Below, one piece after another: positions 7,578 to 16,205 of a stretch of DNA of 35,521 bases. The position numbers were made by a program, and so were the translations under genes. The stretch spans positions 1 to 35,521 of the forward strand of contig PCVY01000049.1 of assembly GCA_002787155.1 (NCBI GenBank), in the 5' to 3' direction. The notes beneath the pieces were generated by a model that saw only the letters and a program-made list of their open reading frames with translations, did not search any database and was not told the DNA's origin. Position 1 is the first letter of the stretch; every line of letters begins with the position of its first letter. Origin of the DNA: Candidatus Abzuiibacterium crystallinum (GTDB lineage Bacteria; Omnitrophota; Omnitrophia; Omnitrophales; Abzuiibacteriaceae).

Positions 7578-8813
7578 TTATTGAGCCAGTAAATTGATCT
7601 CAAAGATTGGTAATAATAAACTTAAAACAATAAAACAGATACCGAGACCAACGATTAAAATTAAGATAGGTTCAAGCAATGACGTTACAACTTTTAGTTT
7701 CTCATTTAATTCACGTTCGTAAAAAACAGCAATCCGCTCAAAGGCAATGTCCAAACCGCCGCTTTCTTCACCCACTTGGATAAAATTGATCGCCATCTCA
7801 GGAAAGAGTTTGGCACGTTGAATGGTTTCGCTCAGGGAAGCCCCCTGCACTACTTGTTTCGAAATTTGGCCTAGGGACTTCCTGAATTTGGTATTTGCCA
7901 CCACACTCTGGGCAATGCGAATGGATTCCATCAGCGGCACACCGCTCTTAAGCAGCAATCCCCAGGTTCTCGCCAGCGGCACAAAATCCGACAAAAACAG
8001 CAGCGACTGAAAAAAGGGTATTTTTCCGACTGCCATTGAGGTCATGGCCATTTTTTGCGTCCGGTCCAATCGCCGCCAATAGATCAATAAAGCCGCAATG
8101 CCCAAGATAAGCACCGCGCCGAGGCCATGCGTAAACCAGTAACTGAGCGCCATCATCATCCGTGTCGGGAGAGGCAACTTTTGCTCCCACGAGTCAAATA
8201 AAACGGTTAACTTGGGCACGATGAATGTCATGACAAAGAAAACAGTCAAAATCCCAAAGCAAGTAACAAACACCGGATAAACAAGCGTTTGCGCTACTTT
8301 CCCTCTCAATTCCGCTTCGGCATGGAAGGTCTTGGCTAATTCGGAAAAAATCAGATCCAATTGCCCGCTCGCCTCACCTGCTTGGATGGCACCGGCCACC
8401 GTTGCAGGAAATATTTTAGGAAACTCGCCAATGGATTCAGATAATTTGGTGCCCACCTGAATATCTTTGACAATTTGCTCGATGGCATTGCCTAACACCG
8501 GATTCTGCGTTTGTCGATTGACAAGCTGCAAACACTTCAAAACCGGAAAACCTGAATTCAGCAAAATGGCCAAGTGATCAAACAGATCCGCCAATTCACG
8601 TGCCGTCACTTTGCCGGATGATATTAATTTTGGAAACCGGAAGGCCGGCTTTTTTTGAGCCTTTGGTTTACCTTTTTGGATATTTAAGCTAAGCGGGAAA
8701 TAACCTTGTGCAGAAAGTTTTTGGAATGCTTGATTTTCCGAATCGGCAACTATACTGCCTTGGACAACCTTGCCATGGCTGTCCTTCGCTTGATAGATGA
8801 AGGTATGCGCCAT
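7578..8813 (-). CDS. gspF: type II secretion inner-membrane platform protein GspF
   Basis: 411 aa, normal GspF length. It begins with the characteristic short domain FIYQAKDSHGKVVQGSI and then has two T2SSF repeats, about residues 73-200 and 275-400, each with the helical GEASGxLD / GEESGGLD motif (145-153 and the second copy near 345). Membrane helices lie at about 176-200, 228-247 and 383-405. GspF is the polytopic platform contacted by GspE and GspL and is thought to help raise pseudopilins out of the membrane. It is separated from gspD by nine bases. Confidence 0.96.
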   Translation of the reverse strand: MAHTFIYQAKDSHGKVVQGSIVADSENQAFQKLSAQGYFPLSLNIQKGKPKAQKKPAFRFPKLISSGKVTARELADLFDHLAILLNSGFPVLKCLQLVNRQTQNPVLGNAIEQIVKDIQVGTKLSESIGEFPKIFPATVAGAIQAGEASGQLDLIFSELAKTFHAEAELRGKVAQTLVYPVFVTCFGILTVFFVMTFIVPKLTVLFDSWEQKLPLPTRMMMALSYWFTHGLGAVLILGIAALLIYWRRLDRTQKMAMTSMAVGKIPFFQSLLFLSDFVPLARTWGLLLKSGVPLMESIRIAQSVVANTKFRKSLGQISKQVVQGASLSETIQRAKLFPEMAINFIQVGEESGGLDIAFERIAVFYERELNEKLKVVTSLLEPILILIVGLGICFIVLSLLLPIFEINLLAQ

Positions 8814-8822
8814 GCCAATCCT

Positions 8823-11081
8823 TTATTTAAGCTCAAATCTGAGATCCAATAATTCACGATCTGATCCCATCTCTGCCGGAAACGGCGGAAAAGGCGCCAA
8901 TTGATTCAAGACATCTAAAACCACAGTTTCACCTTTAGCGCTTAAGCCCTGGCTGCCGACAATGTTCTTAAGTGTTAACTCACCGCTTCGCTCGACGATC
9001 AGAAATAACTCAATCGTAATCGGATAGTTTCCCAGATCATCCCGAAGCCTCAAAGCCTCGCCAATCGCCTTCTGAATCTCTTCGCGGTAATGACGCCGAA
9101 TGTGATGCGGGCTCGTTACAACGTCCGGCACATCCGTCAACTCCTCAGACTTGGACGGCGCTTCCATTGCATCCGCTTGCTTTTTTGTCACCAAACCACC
9201 CGCGCCTTTCTCATTTAATTCTGTTTCATTCTGATCGGCTGTCAATTCCGCCGGTATAGGCGCCTCTTCCTTTAATTGGTTTACCTTGTCTCGATAAGGC
9301 ATCGCGCGAAATGCCGTATTTTTACGCGGGAAGAAGACGGGTTTTTCTTTCACGGGCGATTCCCAATAAGCTTTGTCATTCTGACGAAAGGGACCTTGAG
9401 AAGTCGTGGTATCTGCCTTCAAGAAATCGTAACCGCCCACTTTGTTAAATTCAATCCAATCACCATTTTGATCCAAATATTTATCTTGTTCTGCGGTATC
9501 TTTTTTGCCTGAAACGATATGAGGCGTTAAAAAGACAACCAACTCAGTCTTATTCATATCGTTGGTTTTCGTACGGAAAGCAGATCCTAAAATGGGAATA
9601 TCGCCCAGCACCGGAATTTTCTTCCGGGTTTTCGCTTCACGGTCTTGGATCAACCCGCCAACAACCACGGTCGTACCGTCTTTGACCACAACGGTTGTTT
9701 CCAACATTTGAGTCGTCACCACCGGCACGCGGCTGCGAACGAAAGTGGTGTTACTGCCGGACGCGACGCCTTGTAATTCCAACGTGCTATTTTTCGTACT
9801 CACTTCCGGTTTAATCTTGAGCGTCACGTTGCCATCTGCAGAAATCGTCGGCACCACAGACAAAGTCACGCCCACATCAATGTAATCAATCTGATCCGCT
9901 GTGTTGGAGGTTGCTTGACTTAATTGGACGGTTTGGGTCACGACCGGTTCCCTGGTCGCCACCGCCAATTGTGCTTCTTCGTTATTTAAAACCAATAACC
10001 TGGGGCTTGATAAAATGTTGGTCTTGCCGACGTTTTCCAACACGTTCATGACTGCCTGCAAACTATCCCCTCTTTCGGTTGAACCGATCGTAAAAGTGCT
10101 TAAATCACCGGATCCCAGCGACGTTCCGGGTGCCGATACGGGCAGCACGGGATTCAGAGTCACGTTTTTAACAGAACCTGCCCGCAAATCAACCCAGTCC
10201 CAGTCAATCCCGAAACGAAAAGCATCATAAAGCTGAACTTCAACCACTTTCGCATCAATTAAAACCTGCTTCGGCCGCGTATCAAAACCTTCAATTACCG
10301 TACCAATCTGTTCAACGATCGCCTGACGGTCTGTGATAGTGATGCGATTAGCGCGCTTGTCAATTTTAAGAATACCGACTTCAGGTGTGAGATAATCCAT
10401 TAATTCCTCGCCGATATCTGCGGCAACCGCATACTGTAAATCAAAAACTTTGGTCACAAGCGGCTGATCAAATTCCTGAACGGCCTGCCTGATTTCATCC
10501 ACCACACCCTGAAGATCGGTCACGATAATGGTGCCTGTCCGTTCATCCACCGCAATGCGGCCGGCCGGACTCTTCATTTGCTGTACCAATTGGTTCATCA
10601 CCGAAGGAATGGCGTGCTGTAGTTTAAAGGTTTCGGTGATACGGTTATCTTGAAAAGGTTTTCCAAAAATGGATTGAAATTCTTTTTGAGACATCACCGT
10701 AATGATACCGTCTTTTTCCTCATAAGCCAGATCGAGCGTATTCACAATGGTATCAAGTGCACGACGGACCTGAACATCCTGCATATAAAGCGTCACATCG
10801 CCTCTCACATTCCGGCCGGCCACAATGTTAAGACCGCTGCGCTTGGCTAAAATCTTGAGCACATCCAAGATATTAACGCCTTTCAGTTCCAGCGTAATGC
10901 GATCGGAAAATCCGCCGCCGCTTCCTCCGGTGACATTCATAACGTCGGCGCCGGGCGCAAAGCTTGAAAAGGTTTCACTAGAATCGTCGCCAAATGATCC
11001 GTCTCCTTGTTCCGCTAAAAGGGGCATTGAAGAAACCATTGCTAAAAGAATCATCCAAACGATGGTGTGTTTCATTTTCAT
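8823..11081 (-). CDS. gspD: type II secretin GspD with C-terminal TonB-like domain
   Basis: Outer-membrane secretion pore, 752 aa. Signal peptide about 1-23; low-complexity Ser/Gly stretch 26-58; STN/N0 domain 60-130; N1/N2-type domains about 148-268; secretin core about 271-525, with the signatures VLIDAKVVEV, ILSSPRLLVLNNEEA, VVGGLIQD and KIPVLGDIPILGSAF. Instead of ending there or with a short pilotin-binding tail, it continues 227 residues: a polar linker (526-655), then 665-752 with NYPITIELFLIVERSGELTL and LAPFPPFPAEM followed by a final beta strand, the pattern of TonB C-terminal domains. A strong Shine-Dalgarno (GGAGGGG) precedes the ATG. It follows gspC by one base. Confidence 0.95.
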   Translation of the reverse strand: MKMKHTIVWMILLAMVSSMPLLAEQGDGSFGDDSSETFSSFAPGADVMNVTGGSGGGFSDRITLELKGVNILDVLKILAKRSGLNIVAGRNVRGDVTLYMQDVQVRRALDTIVNTLDLAYEEKDGIITVMSQKEFQSIFGKPFQDNRITETFKLQHAIPSVMNQLVQQMKSPAGRIAVDERTGTIIVTDLQGVVDEIRQAVQEFDQPLVTKVFDLQYAVAADIGEELMDYLTPEVGILKIDKRANRITITDRQAIVEQIGTVIEGFDTRPKQVLIDAKVVEVQLYDAFRFGIDWDWVDLRAGSVKNVTLNPVLPVSAPGTSLGSGDLSTFTIGSTERGDSLQAVMNVLENVGKTNILSSPRLLVLNNEEAQLAVATREPVVTQTVQLSQATSNTADQIDYIDVGVTLSVVPTISADGNVTLKIKPEVSTKNSTLELQGVASGSNTTFVRSRVPVVTTQMLETTVVVKDGTTVVVGGLIQDREAKTRKKIPVLGDIPILGSAFRTKTNDMNKTELVVFLTPHIVSGKKDTAEQDKYLDQNGDWIEFNKVGGYDFLKADTTTSQGPFRQNDKAYWESPVKEKPVFFPRKNTAFRAMPYRDKVNQLKEEAPIPAELTADQNETELNEKGAGGLVTKKQADAMEAPSKSEELTDVPDVVTSPHHIRRHYREEIQKAIGEALRLRDDLGNYPITIELFLIVERSGELTLKNIVGSQGLSAKGETVVLDVLNQLAPFPPFPAEMGSDRELLDLRFELK

Positions 11082-11082
11082 T

Positions 11083-11586
11083 TCAAGTCCCCTCCATTAA
11101 AATTTCAACTTGTTTACCCGAACAACTGATGAGAATGCTTTGTGATTGAATGGCTTCGATGGTCACGCCGCCGATTGATTCGCCGACATGAGAAAAATGA
11201 GTACGGTCGCCAACTTTACTGGTGAACAAAGCTTCGCTTTGGCCGCCCGTGATGATGCCGGAAAGAACAAATTTTTGTTGAAATTCATCGCAAGCAGACC
11301 GCGCCGGCGCTGCGACTTCTTTGGTTTTAATTCCAAAAAGCGGATGCTGCTCCAAAAGGGCTCTGTAAGCATTCACGTCTTTAAGCACCGGCAGCGAGTC
11401 GATGGACGGTAAATTAGAATGAGGAAGGACATTCAGCTGCTGGCGCACATAAAAAGGCGTGGTGACCATTAAAAAAATCGTATAAACACCAACCGCCAGC
11501 GAAAGCGCATACATGACGTAACTCAGCCATAGCGGCCATGCGGAATTTTGCCCGGTTGATGACGGTGAACCCATTGACAATGCCAT
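11083..11586 (-). CDS. gspC: GspC-like inner-membrane protein
   Basis: 167 aa. A membrane helix at about residues 21-43 is followed by a periplasmic domain. HPLFGIK (about 81-87) and FVLSGIITGG...ALF...VGESIGGVTIEAIQSQSILISCSGKQVEIL match the homology-region (HR) domain of GspC, the part that binds the secretin N0 domain and links the two membranes. No PDZ or coiled-coil domain follows, so it is a short version. Its position directly before gspD is the classical one. The sequence signal is weaker than for other subunits. Confidence 0.75.
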   Translation of the reverse strand: MALSMGSPSSTGQNSAWPLWLSYVMYALSLAVGVYTIFLMVTTPFYVRQQLNVLPHSNLPSIDSLPVLKDVNAYRALLEQHPLFGIKTKEVAAPARSACDEFQQKFVLSGIITGGQSEALFTSKVGDRTHFSHVGESIGGVTIEAIQSQSILISCSGKQVEILMEGT

Positions 11587-11587
11587 C

Positions 11588-11809
11588 CTAAAAAGCCACT
11601 TGATTGATTGAATTTGTTTTCTTGATTGCTAACTTTGAGCGGTTTTGAACCATTTGCATGATATGCGTGCGATTATACCGCCACTGTCTTCCGATTTTAA
11701 ACGCCGGAATCGCGCCTTTTTGAGTCAAGCGATGGATGGTAATTTCGCTGACCTTAAAATAATCAGCCACTTGCCTGAGTGTCATTAAATCGTCTAATTC
11801 TTCAATCAT
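11588..11809 (-). CDS. excisionase-type helix-turn-helix regulator
   Basis: 73 aa. MTLRQVADYFKVSEITIHRLTQKGAIPAFKIGRQWRYNRTHI is the MerR-like/excisionase-family DNA-binding fold in nearly its minimal form, followed by a basic tail. It is the promoter-proximal gene of the secretion operon, one base before gspC, so it is well placed as an operon regulator. Ten-bp direct repeats (GTTATCA) lie just upstream at 11834-11850 and could be its operator. There is no integrase nearby, which argues against a phage excisionase role. Confidence 0.8.
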   Translation of the reverse strand: MIEELDDLMTLRQVADYFKVSEITIHRLTQKGAIPAFKIGRQWRYNRTHIMQMVQNRSKLAIKKTNSINQVAF

Positions 11810-11821
11810 GCCTTATTGTCC

Positions 11822-11859
11822 GATCGATACGCGGTTATCACTAGTTATCAATATCGATC
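11822..11859 (-). promoter_or_regulatory. candidate operator upstream of the helix-turn-helix gene
   Basis: GTTATCA occurs at 11834-11840 and 11844-11850, one helical turn apart, and is enclosed by the exact dyad GATCGATA (11822-11829) / TATCGATC (11852-11859). It lies 13-50 bases before the start of the regulator gene at 11809. The arrangement suggests autoregulation of the secretion operon. No clean sigma-70 hexamer pair could be assigned in 11810-11942. Confidence 0.45.
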
Positions 11860-11942
11860 TTTAATGACGCCAGCTTAACTGATAATATTAGACTACACGA
11901 CTCCTTAAGCAGATGCAAACAAGTTTTACAGCACTTTCCCCT

Positions 11943-13025
11943 TTAAAAGATGGATCTTTCCTTGTGGATGCTGACCAAGATCCCAAGGGCCATATAAGTC
12001 GCAATTAAAGAAGAACCGCCATAACTCACCAAAGGCAATGTAATCCCCGTGATGGGCGCCAAACCAATGGTCATCCCGATATTGATCATCACTTGAAAGA
12101 AAATCATGGCGGCAATACCGGCCGCCAATATACGAGCACGTTGATCGGTGGTCCTGTCCATGATGTGAAGGGCGTAACCCACCATCAAACAAAACAAAAG
12201 AATTAAGAACGCACATCCGGCAAAGCCGAATTCTTCACCAATAACGCAAAAAATGAAATCGGTGTGATGTTCGGGTACAAATTGCAGCTGGGTTTGTGTG
12301 CCGTGAAGCCATCCCTTTCCCAACAAACCGCCCGAACCAACCGCTATTTTTGACTGCAAAGCCGTGTAACCGGAACCCAATGGATCCGCATTGGGATTCA
12401 AAAATACTAGCAACCGTTTTTGCTGATAAGTTTTCAACGAAAACCAGGCAAAGGGCAAACTGGCAAGTCCCATGAAAAAAACACCGATTAAATAACGGAT
12501 GCGGACACCCCATACAAATAACATGGCTAACAAAATAGGAATAAACAGTAAAGCAGAGCCCAAATCGGGCTGTTTCAAGATTAAAATAAACGGTATCATG
12601 ACCAAAAAAGCACCCATGGCAAAACTTCTTTTCTGTCCCAAACGCCGGGCCCGTTCAGCCAGAAACTGAGCCAACACAAACATCGTGGCCAAACGGCAGA
12701 ATTCAGAAGGCTGAAGCACAAAAGAACCAATGGCAATCCAGCGTTGAGCGCCTTGCCGAATAACGCCAAACGCCAGCACAAACACCAGAAGCAAAAGCGA
12801 AAAACTGTAAATCATATAAGAAACGTTGAGCAAACTCCGGTATCCAATCGCAACCGTAATCCAAAACAACACAAATGCAACCCCTAACCACATGAGTTGT
12901 CTGTAAATAAAATAATGCCCGTATTCCCGGTAAGTGGCGCTGTAAATCGCAAAAAAACTAACACCCGATATGATAAGCATCACGGTGACGGTGGGCCAAT
13001 GAATGCCTTTTAACAATCTCATCAT
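11943..13025 (-). CDS. rodA: peptidoglycan glycosyltransferase RodA (SEDS family)
   Basis: About 360 aa with around ten hydrophobic helices. It polymerises lipid II for lateral wall growth together with PBP2. SEDS signatures are GAQRWI...QPSEF, PDLGSALLF, QSKIAVGSGGLLGKG, PEHHTDFIFCVIGEEFGF and the C-terminal ITGITLPLVSYGGSSL. The frame is open up to 13100, but the ATG at 13025 overlaps the mrdA stop (ATGATG containing TGA) and gives the normal RodA N terminus, so it is preferred. It is the last gene of the mre operon. Confidence 0.96.
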   Translation of the reverse strand: MMRLLKGIHWPTVTVMLIISGVSFFAIYSATYREYGHYFIYRQLMWLGVAFVLFWITVAIGYRSLLNVSYMIYSFSLLLLVFVLAFGVIRQGAQRWIAIGSFVLQPSEFCRLATMFVLAQFLAERARRLGQKRSFAMGAFLVMIPFILILKQPDLGSALLFIPILLAMLFVWGVRIRYLIGVFFMGLASLPFAWFSLKTYQQKRLLVFLNPNADPLGSGYTALQSKIAVGSGGLLGKGWLHGTQTQLQFVPEHHTDFIFCVIGEEFGFAGCAFLILLFCLMVGYALHIMDRTTDQRARILAAGIAAMIFFQVMINIGMTIGLAPITGITLPLVSYGGSSLIATYMALGILVSIHKERSIF

Positions 13026-14791
13026 AAATAAGGTTCCAGTGATAAAGCCGGCAACGCGGGCTTTTGAAATTTCCGGTCTGCTGCTTCCAAATCCTTCCAC
13101 AACCCAACCGCTTGGCGCGCCAGTGCGGCGGCCGTCAAACCGCCTGACCCGCCGTGTTCAACAAAAACTACCATCGCATATTGAGGGTCTTCATAAGGAA
13201 AGAAACCCGCAAACCAAGCATGCGTCTTTTGAGGCGGTACTTGGGCTGTTCCTGTTTTGGCCGCTAAACGCATAAAATCAATGCGCGCCAATTGTCCGGT
13301 GCCGTAGCGTGACTCAACCACTTGCAGCATGCCTTGGCGAATGACTTTAAACACTTCTTTGTTGGCAATCGGCTGGGGAAATTTTTGCACCGACTCCTCA
13401 GCCTGGTGGATTAAGGTCGGCTGAACCAAATTACCGTTGGTCGCAATGACGCCGACTAAACGCAGAATTTGAAGCGGTGAAACCAAAACGTAACCCTGCC
13501 CGATGGCAAAATTCAGCGTTTCACCCAAATACCATTGTTCACCAAAACGCTTTTGTTTCCATTGGGCTGACGGAATCAGGCCGTTTGAAGCCGGCGCTTC
13601 AAAAGGAACCGGCTCGCCGAATCCTAGTATGTGCGCATATCGAGACAAATCCTTTTCACCGATTAAACGCCCGAGCTGATAAAAATACACGTTACAAGAC
13701 TGCTCCAGCGCGCTCAGCAATTCAACTTGCCCGTGCCCACCGGAATCCCAACATTTAAAGCGGCGTGAACGCGATGTCAATTGATAATAGCCCGGACAAA
13801 AGAAGGAGCTGTTCCGCGTAATTTTCCCGGTTTCAAGACCTGCAATGGCAGTCACCAATTTAAAAACGGACCCCGGCGGAAAACTGCCGTAACTGGCACG
13901 ATGAATGAGAGGGCGATCTTTGTCTTTCAGTATATGGATGCGCTCTTCATCTTTACCCGCTTCTACAAACACATTGGGATCAAAATCGGGTGTGCTCAAG
14001 AAAACTTCCATCTCACCCGTTTTTAAATTCATCATGGCAATTGAAGCCGTTTTGTTCTTAATAAGCGGCAAAAGCGCTTGTTCCAATTTAACATCCAACG
14101 ACAAAGTTAAATCGTGACCGGATACGGGCGGTTTTTCACTTAAAACCCTCAGCTGCTGACCTTTGGCGTTCACTTCAATTTGACGGCCGCCGTCCTCCCC
14201 ACGCAAAGTTGCATCGTACCGCCTTTCAAGGCCCGCACGGCCCATTACCGAATGAAGCCCGTAGTGATCGCGGTCAAGCGTCTCATATTCTTCGCGGGTA
14301 ATTTTACCGATGTAGCCAACCGTATGCCCCTGGTAATGCCACGGGTAATACCGCACGCTGTCGGTTTGAATAAAAACACCTGCCAAATTAGGACTTCTTT
14401 CTTCAATTTGCATGGCAACTTCTTTTGAAACATCCGATTTAATCTCAACCGGGGTGAGCGACTTATAACGCGGCACATGAATTTGTTCTCGGATGCCTTC
14501 AACCGGCATATCCAAAAGTTGAGAAAGTTCCGGCAGATCTTTCGGATTAAAATCTTCCGGTGTGATATAGACGTGATAGGCTGGCCGGTTTGTTGCGATT
14601 AAAAGGCCGTTTCGGTCATAAATGTTACCGCGCGGGGCGGGCGTTGGGATGAGGCGAATGCGGTTTCGTTCGCTTATTTGACGGAAGTCTTTTCCTTGAA
14701 TCACCTGATGATGAAAAAGACTTAAAATTAAAGCCAAACTTGATCCGTAAAGGACAAACTTGAGTAATGCGAGTCTTTTAGAATAATTCAT
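13022..14791 (-). CDS. mrdA: penicillin-binding protein 2 (elongasome transpeptidase)
   Basis: 589 aa class B PBP that crosslinks lateral-wall peptidoglycan, partner of RodA. Membrane anchor about 10-28; pedestal domain starting with RGNIYDRNG (54-62); transpeptidase domain with the active-site SVFK (S308-K311) in PPGSVFKLV, SCN (365-367) and KTGT (512-515). AMVVFVEHGGSGG near the C terminus is typical of PBP2. Its start overlaps mreD by 14 bases and its stop overlaps rodA by four. Confidence 0.97.
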   Translation of the reverse strand: MNYSKRLALLKFVLYGSSLALILSLFHHQVIQGKDFRQISERNRIRLIPTPAPRGNIYDRNGLLIATNRPAYHVYITPEDFNPKDLPELSQLLDMPVEGIREQIHVPRYKSLTPVEIKSDVSKEVAMQIEERSPNLAGVFIQTDSVRYYPWHYQGHTVGYIGKITREEYETLDRDHYGLHSVMGRAGLERRYDATLRGEDGGRQIEVNAKGQQLRVLSEKPPVSGHDLTLSLDVKLEQALLPLIKNKTASIAMMNLKTGEMEVFLSTPDFDPNVFVEAGKDEERIHILKDKDRPLIHRASYGSFPPGSVFKLVTAIAGLETGKITRNSSFFCPGYYQLTSRSRRFKCWDSGGHGQVELLSALEQSCNVYFYQLGRLIGEKDLSRYAHILGFGEPVPFEAPASNGLIPSAQWKQKRFGEQWYLGETLNFAIGQGYVLVSPLQILRLVGVIATNGNLVQPTLIHQAEESVQKFPQPIANKEVFKVIRQGMLQVVESRYGTGQLARIDFMRLAAKTGTAQVPPQKTHAWFAGFFPYEDPQYAMVVFVEHGGSGGLTAAALARQAVGLWKDLEAADRKFQKPALPALSLEPYL

Positions 14792-15296
14792 ATTGTTTCT
14801 TTTTGGGATTTATTTTAAAAACAAAACGGAAAATAAAAAAGAAAACGGGACTGATCAAAGTCGTATAAACCGTGATGCCGAGTATCCGAATGAGAATATC
14901 TTGATTAAGCACAAACCGTTCACTCACCACCGAATGCAAAACGGCAAAAATAAACAAAGTCACCAAACAGAAAACAAACGTCCCCCACAAATGAACCAGC
15001 CGGCTATAACGGTCAAAACGTTTGGCAATCTGATAAAGCACCAACGCGCCGCCGATCAAAGAAATGGTCTCGAGACCAAAATGCGAATCAACCAACAAAT
15101 CTTTCATGAGACCAAGCAGAAAGGCCCACGCCACAACCCAGTGGTAATCGATTAAAAAAGCATAAAAAGCCAGCCACAACAATAGTAAATCCGGCGTTAT
15201 CCGGCCGACTGCCATGGCATGAACCAGCGTCATTTGAATACAAATGAACAGAATGGCCAGAAAAAAAATTTTCCACTTAAACCATTTAATGATCAT
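14778..15296 (-). CDS. mreD: rod-shape determining protein MreD
   Basis: 172 aa, made almost entirely of hydrophobic helices (about five), with the short loop GLMKDLLVDSHFGLETIS (about 62-79) that is the recognisable MreD signature (G-x-x-x-D-x...G). It is an integral membrane member of the elongasome, between MreC and PBP2. Its 3' end overlaps mrdA by 14 bases. The ATG at 15296 has no good Shine-Dalgarno. Confidence 0.9.
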   Translation of the reverse strand: MIIKWFKWKIFFLAILFICIQMTLVHAMAVGRITPDLLLLWLAFYAFLIDYHWVVAWAFLLGLMKDLLVDSHFGLETISLIGGALVLYQIAKRFDRYSRLVHLWGTFVFCLVTLFIFAVLHSVVSERFVLNQDILIRILGITVYTTLISPVFFFIFRFVFKINPKKKQYELF

Positions 15297-15354
15297 GAGG
15301 CGGTCCGAAGGTTATTTTACCGAAATTACGCGAGTCTTGACAGGAAAAAGAGTA

Positions 15355-16182
15355 TCAAAATGAGTCGGTGAGCGATGCGGCGTCGTTTGGGCGATCGACG
15401 ACCAAACAAAGCACTTCTTCTAACTTCGAGAATGCAACATAGGGCTTCACAACTGCCGAAAGACTCAATTTCTGATTATCTTCCGCAATTTGAATGATTT
15501 CGCCGATCGGTATGCCCTTGGGATAAATGCCTCCCAAACCGGATGTGACGACCGTATTCCCCACTTTGATGTCGGAATGGAGGTCTAGATAGGTCATTTT
15601 GAGGAACGGTTTGCCGTCGCCTTCGGCCAAACCCGCATCTCGAGTTTCTTGTACAAGAGCGCTGGCGCGCGATTCTGCATCAATGAGCAAAATCACTTTT
15701 GAAGCGCGAGGGGCAACTTGAATCACTTTACCCACCAGACCGTCGCCATTGACAATCGGCATGTCCAGTTTAATGCCGTCCTGAGCGCCTTTGTTAATCA
15801 CCACATCATTGGTCCAATGCGATAAGTCCCGTCCAATGACTTGCGCCGAAAGCGCCTGCCATTTACTGCTTCGTTGAAAATCAAGCAAATGTCTGAGCCT
15901 GACATTTTCCTGCTGCGCCTCTTTCAAAGCCACTTTTTGCTGTTCAAAACTCTCGACTTCTTTGGTAAGCCGCTCGTTCTCTTCGCGTAAATGGAACAGA
16001 CCGGCCACAAGTTCTTTTTGCTTTTCCGTCCAATGCGTCAACGCGCGAACGCCTTCCAGGAAGGGTTGGATAATTGAAACGGAAACACCCCGTCCCCAAT
16101 CAACTGTCTGTGGAAAATACATACCGATAATCAGCGGGATAAGAATAATAAAAATAACTGTGAGGAAGTGTTTAAATCGCAC
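15355..16182 (-). CDS. mreC: rod-shape determining protein MreC
   Basis: 275 aa, normal length. Starts with GTG. Membrane anchor about 7-23, coiled coil about 60-105 (LREENERLTKEVESFEQQKVALKEA region), then two beta domains with the family motifs SAQVIGRDLSHWTNDVVINKGAQDGI, VVNGDGLVGKVI and VVTSGLGGIYPKGIPIGEI. MreC is the periplasmic scaffold that activates PBP2/RodA. It follows mreB by 23 bases and precedes mreD by 58. Confidence 0.95.
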   Translation of the reverse strand: MRFKHFLTVIFIILIPLIIGMYFPQTVDWGRGVSVSIIQPFLEGVRALTHWTEKQKELVAGLFHLREENERLTKEVESFEQQKVALKEAQQENVRLRHLLDFQRSSKWQALSAQVIGRDLSHWTNDVVINKGAQDGIKLDMPIVNGDGLVGKVIQVAPRASKVILLIDAESRASALVQETRDAGLAEGDGKPFLKMTYLDLHSDIKVGNTVVTSGLGGIYPKGIPIGEIIQIAEDNQKLSLSAVVKPYVAFSKLEEVLCLVVDRPNDAASLTDSF

Positions 16183-16205
16183 AGCTAATCTAATTAAAAG
16201 AGGCC

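Noticed and set aside
11588..11809. Phage excisionase or integration module at the head of the secretion operon
   Set aside because: No integrase, attachment site or tRNA lies nearby, and the gene is spaced one base from gspC, which fits an operon regulator better.
13026..13100. Longer rodA start inside mrdA
   Set aside because: It would overlap mrdA by 79 bases, and the ATG at 13025 fits both the ATGA junction and the family N terminus.
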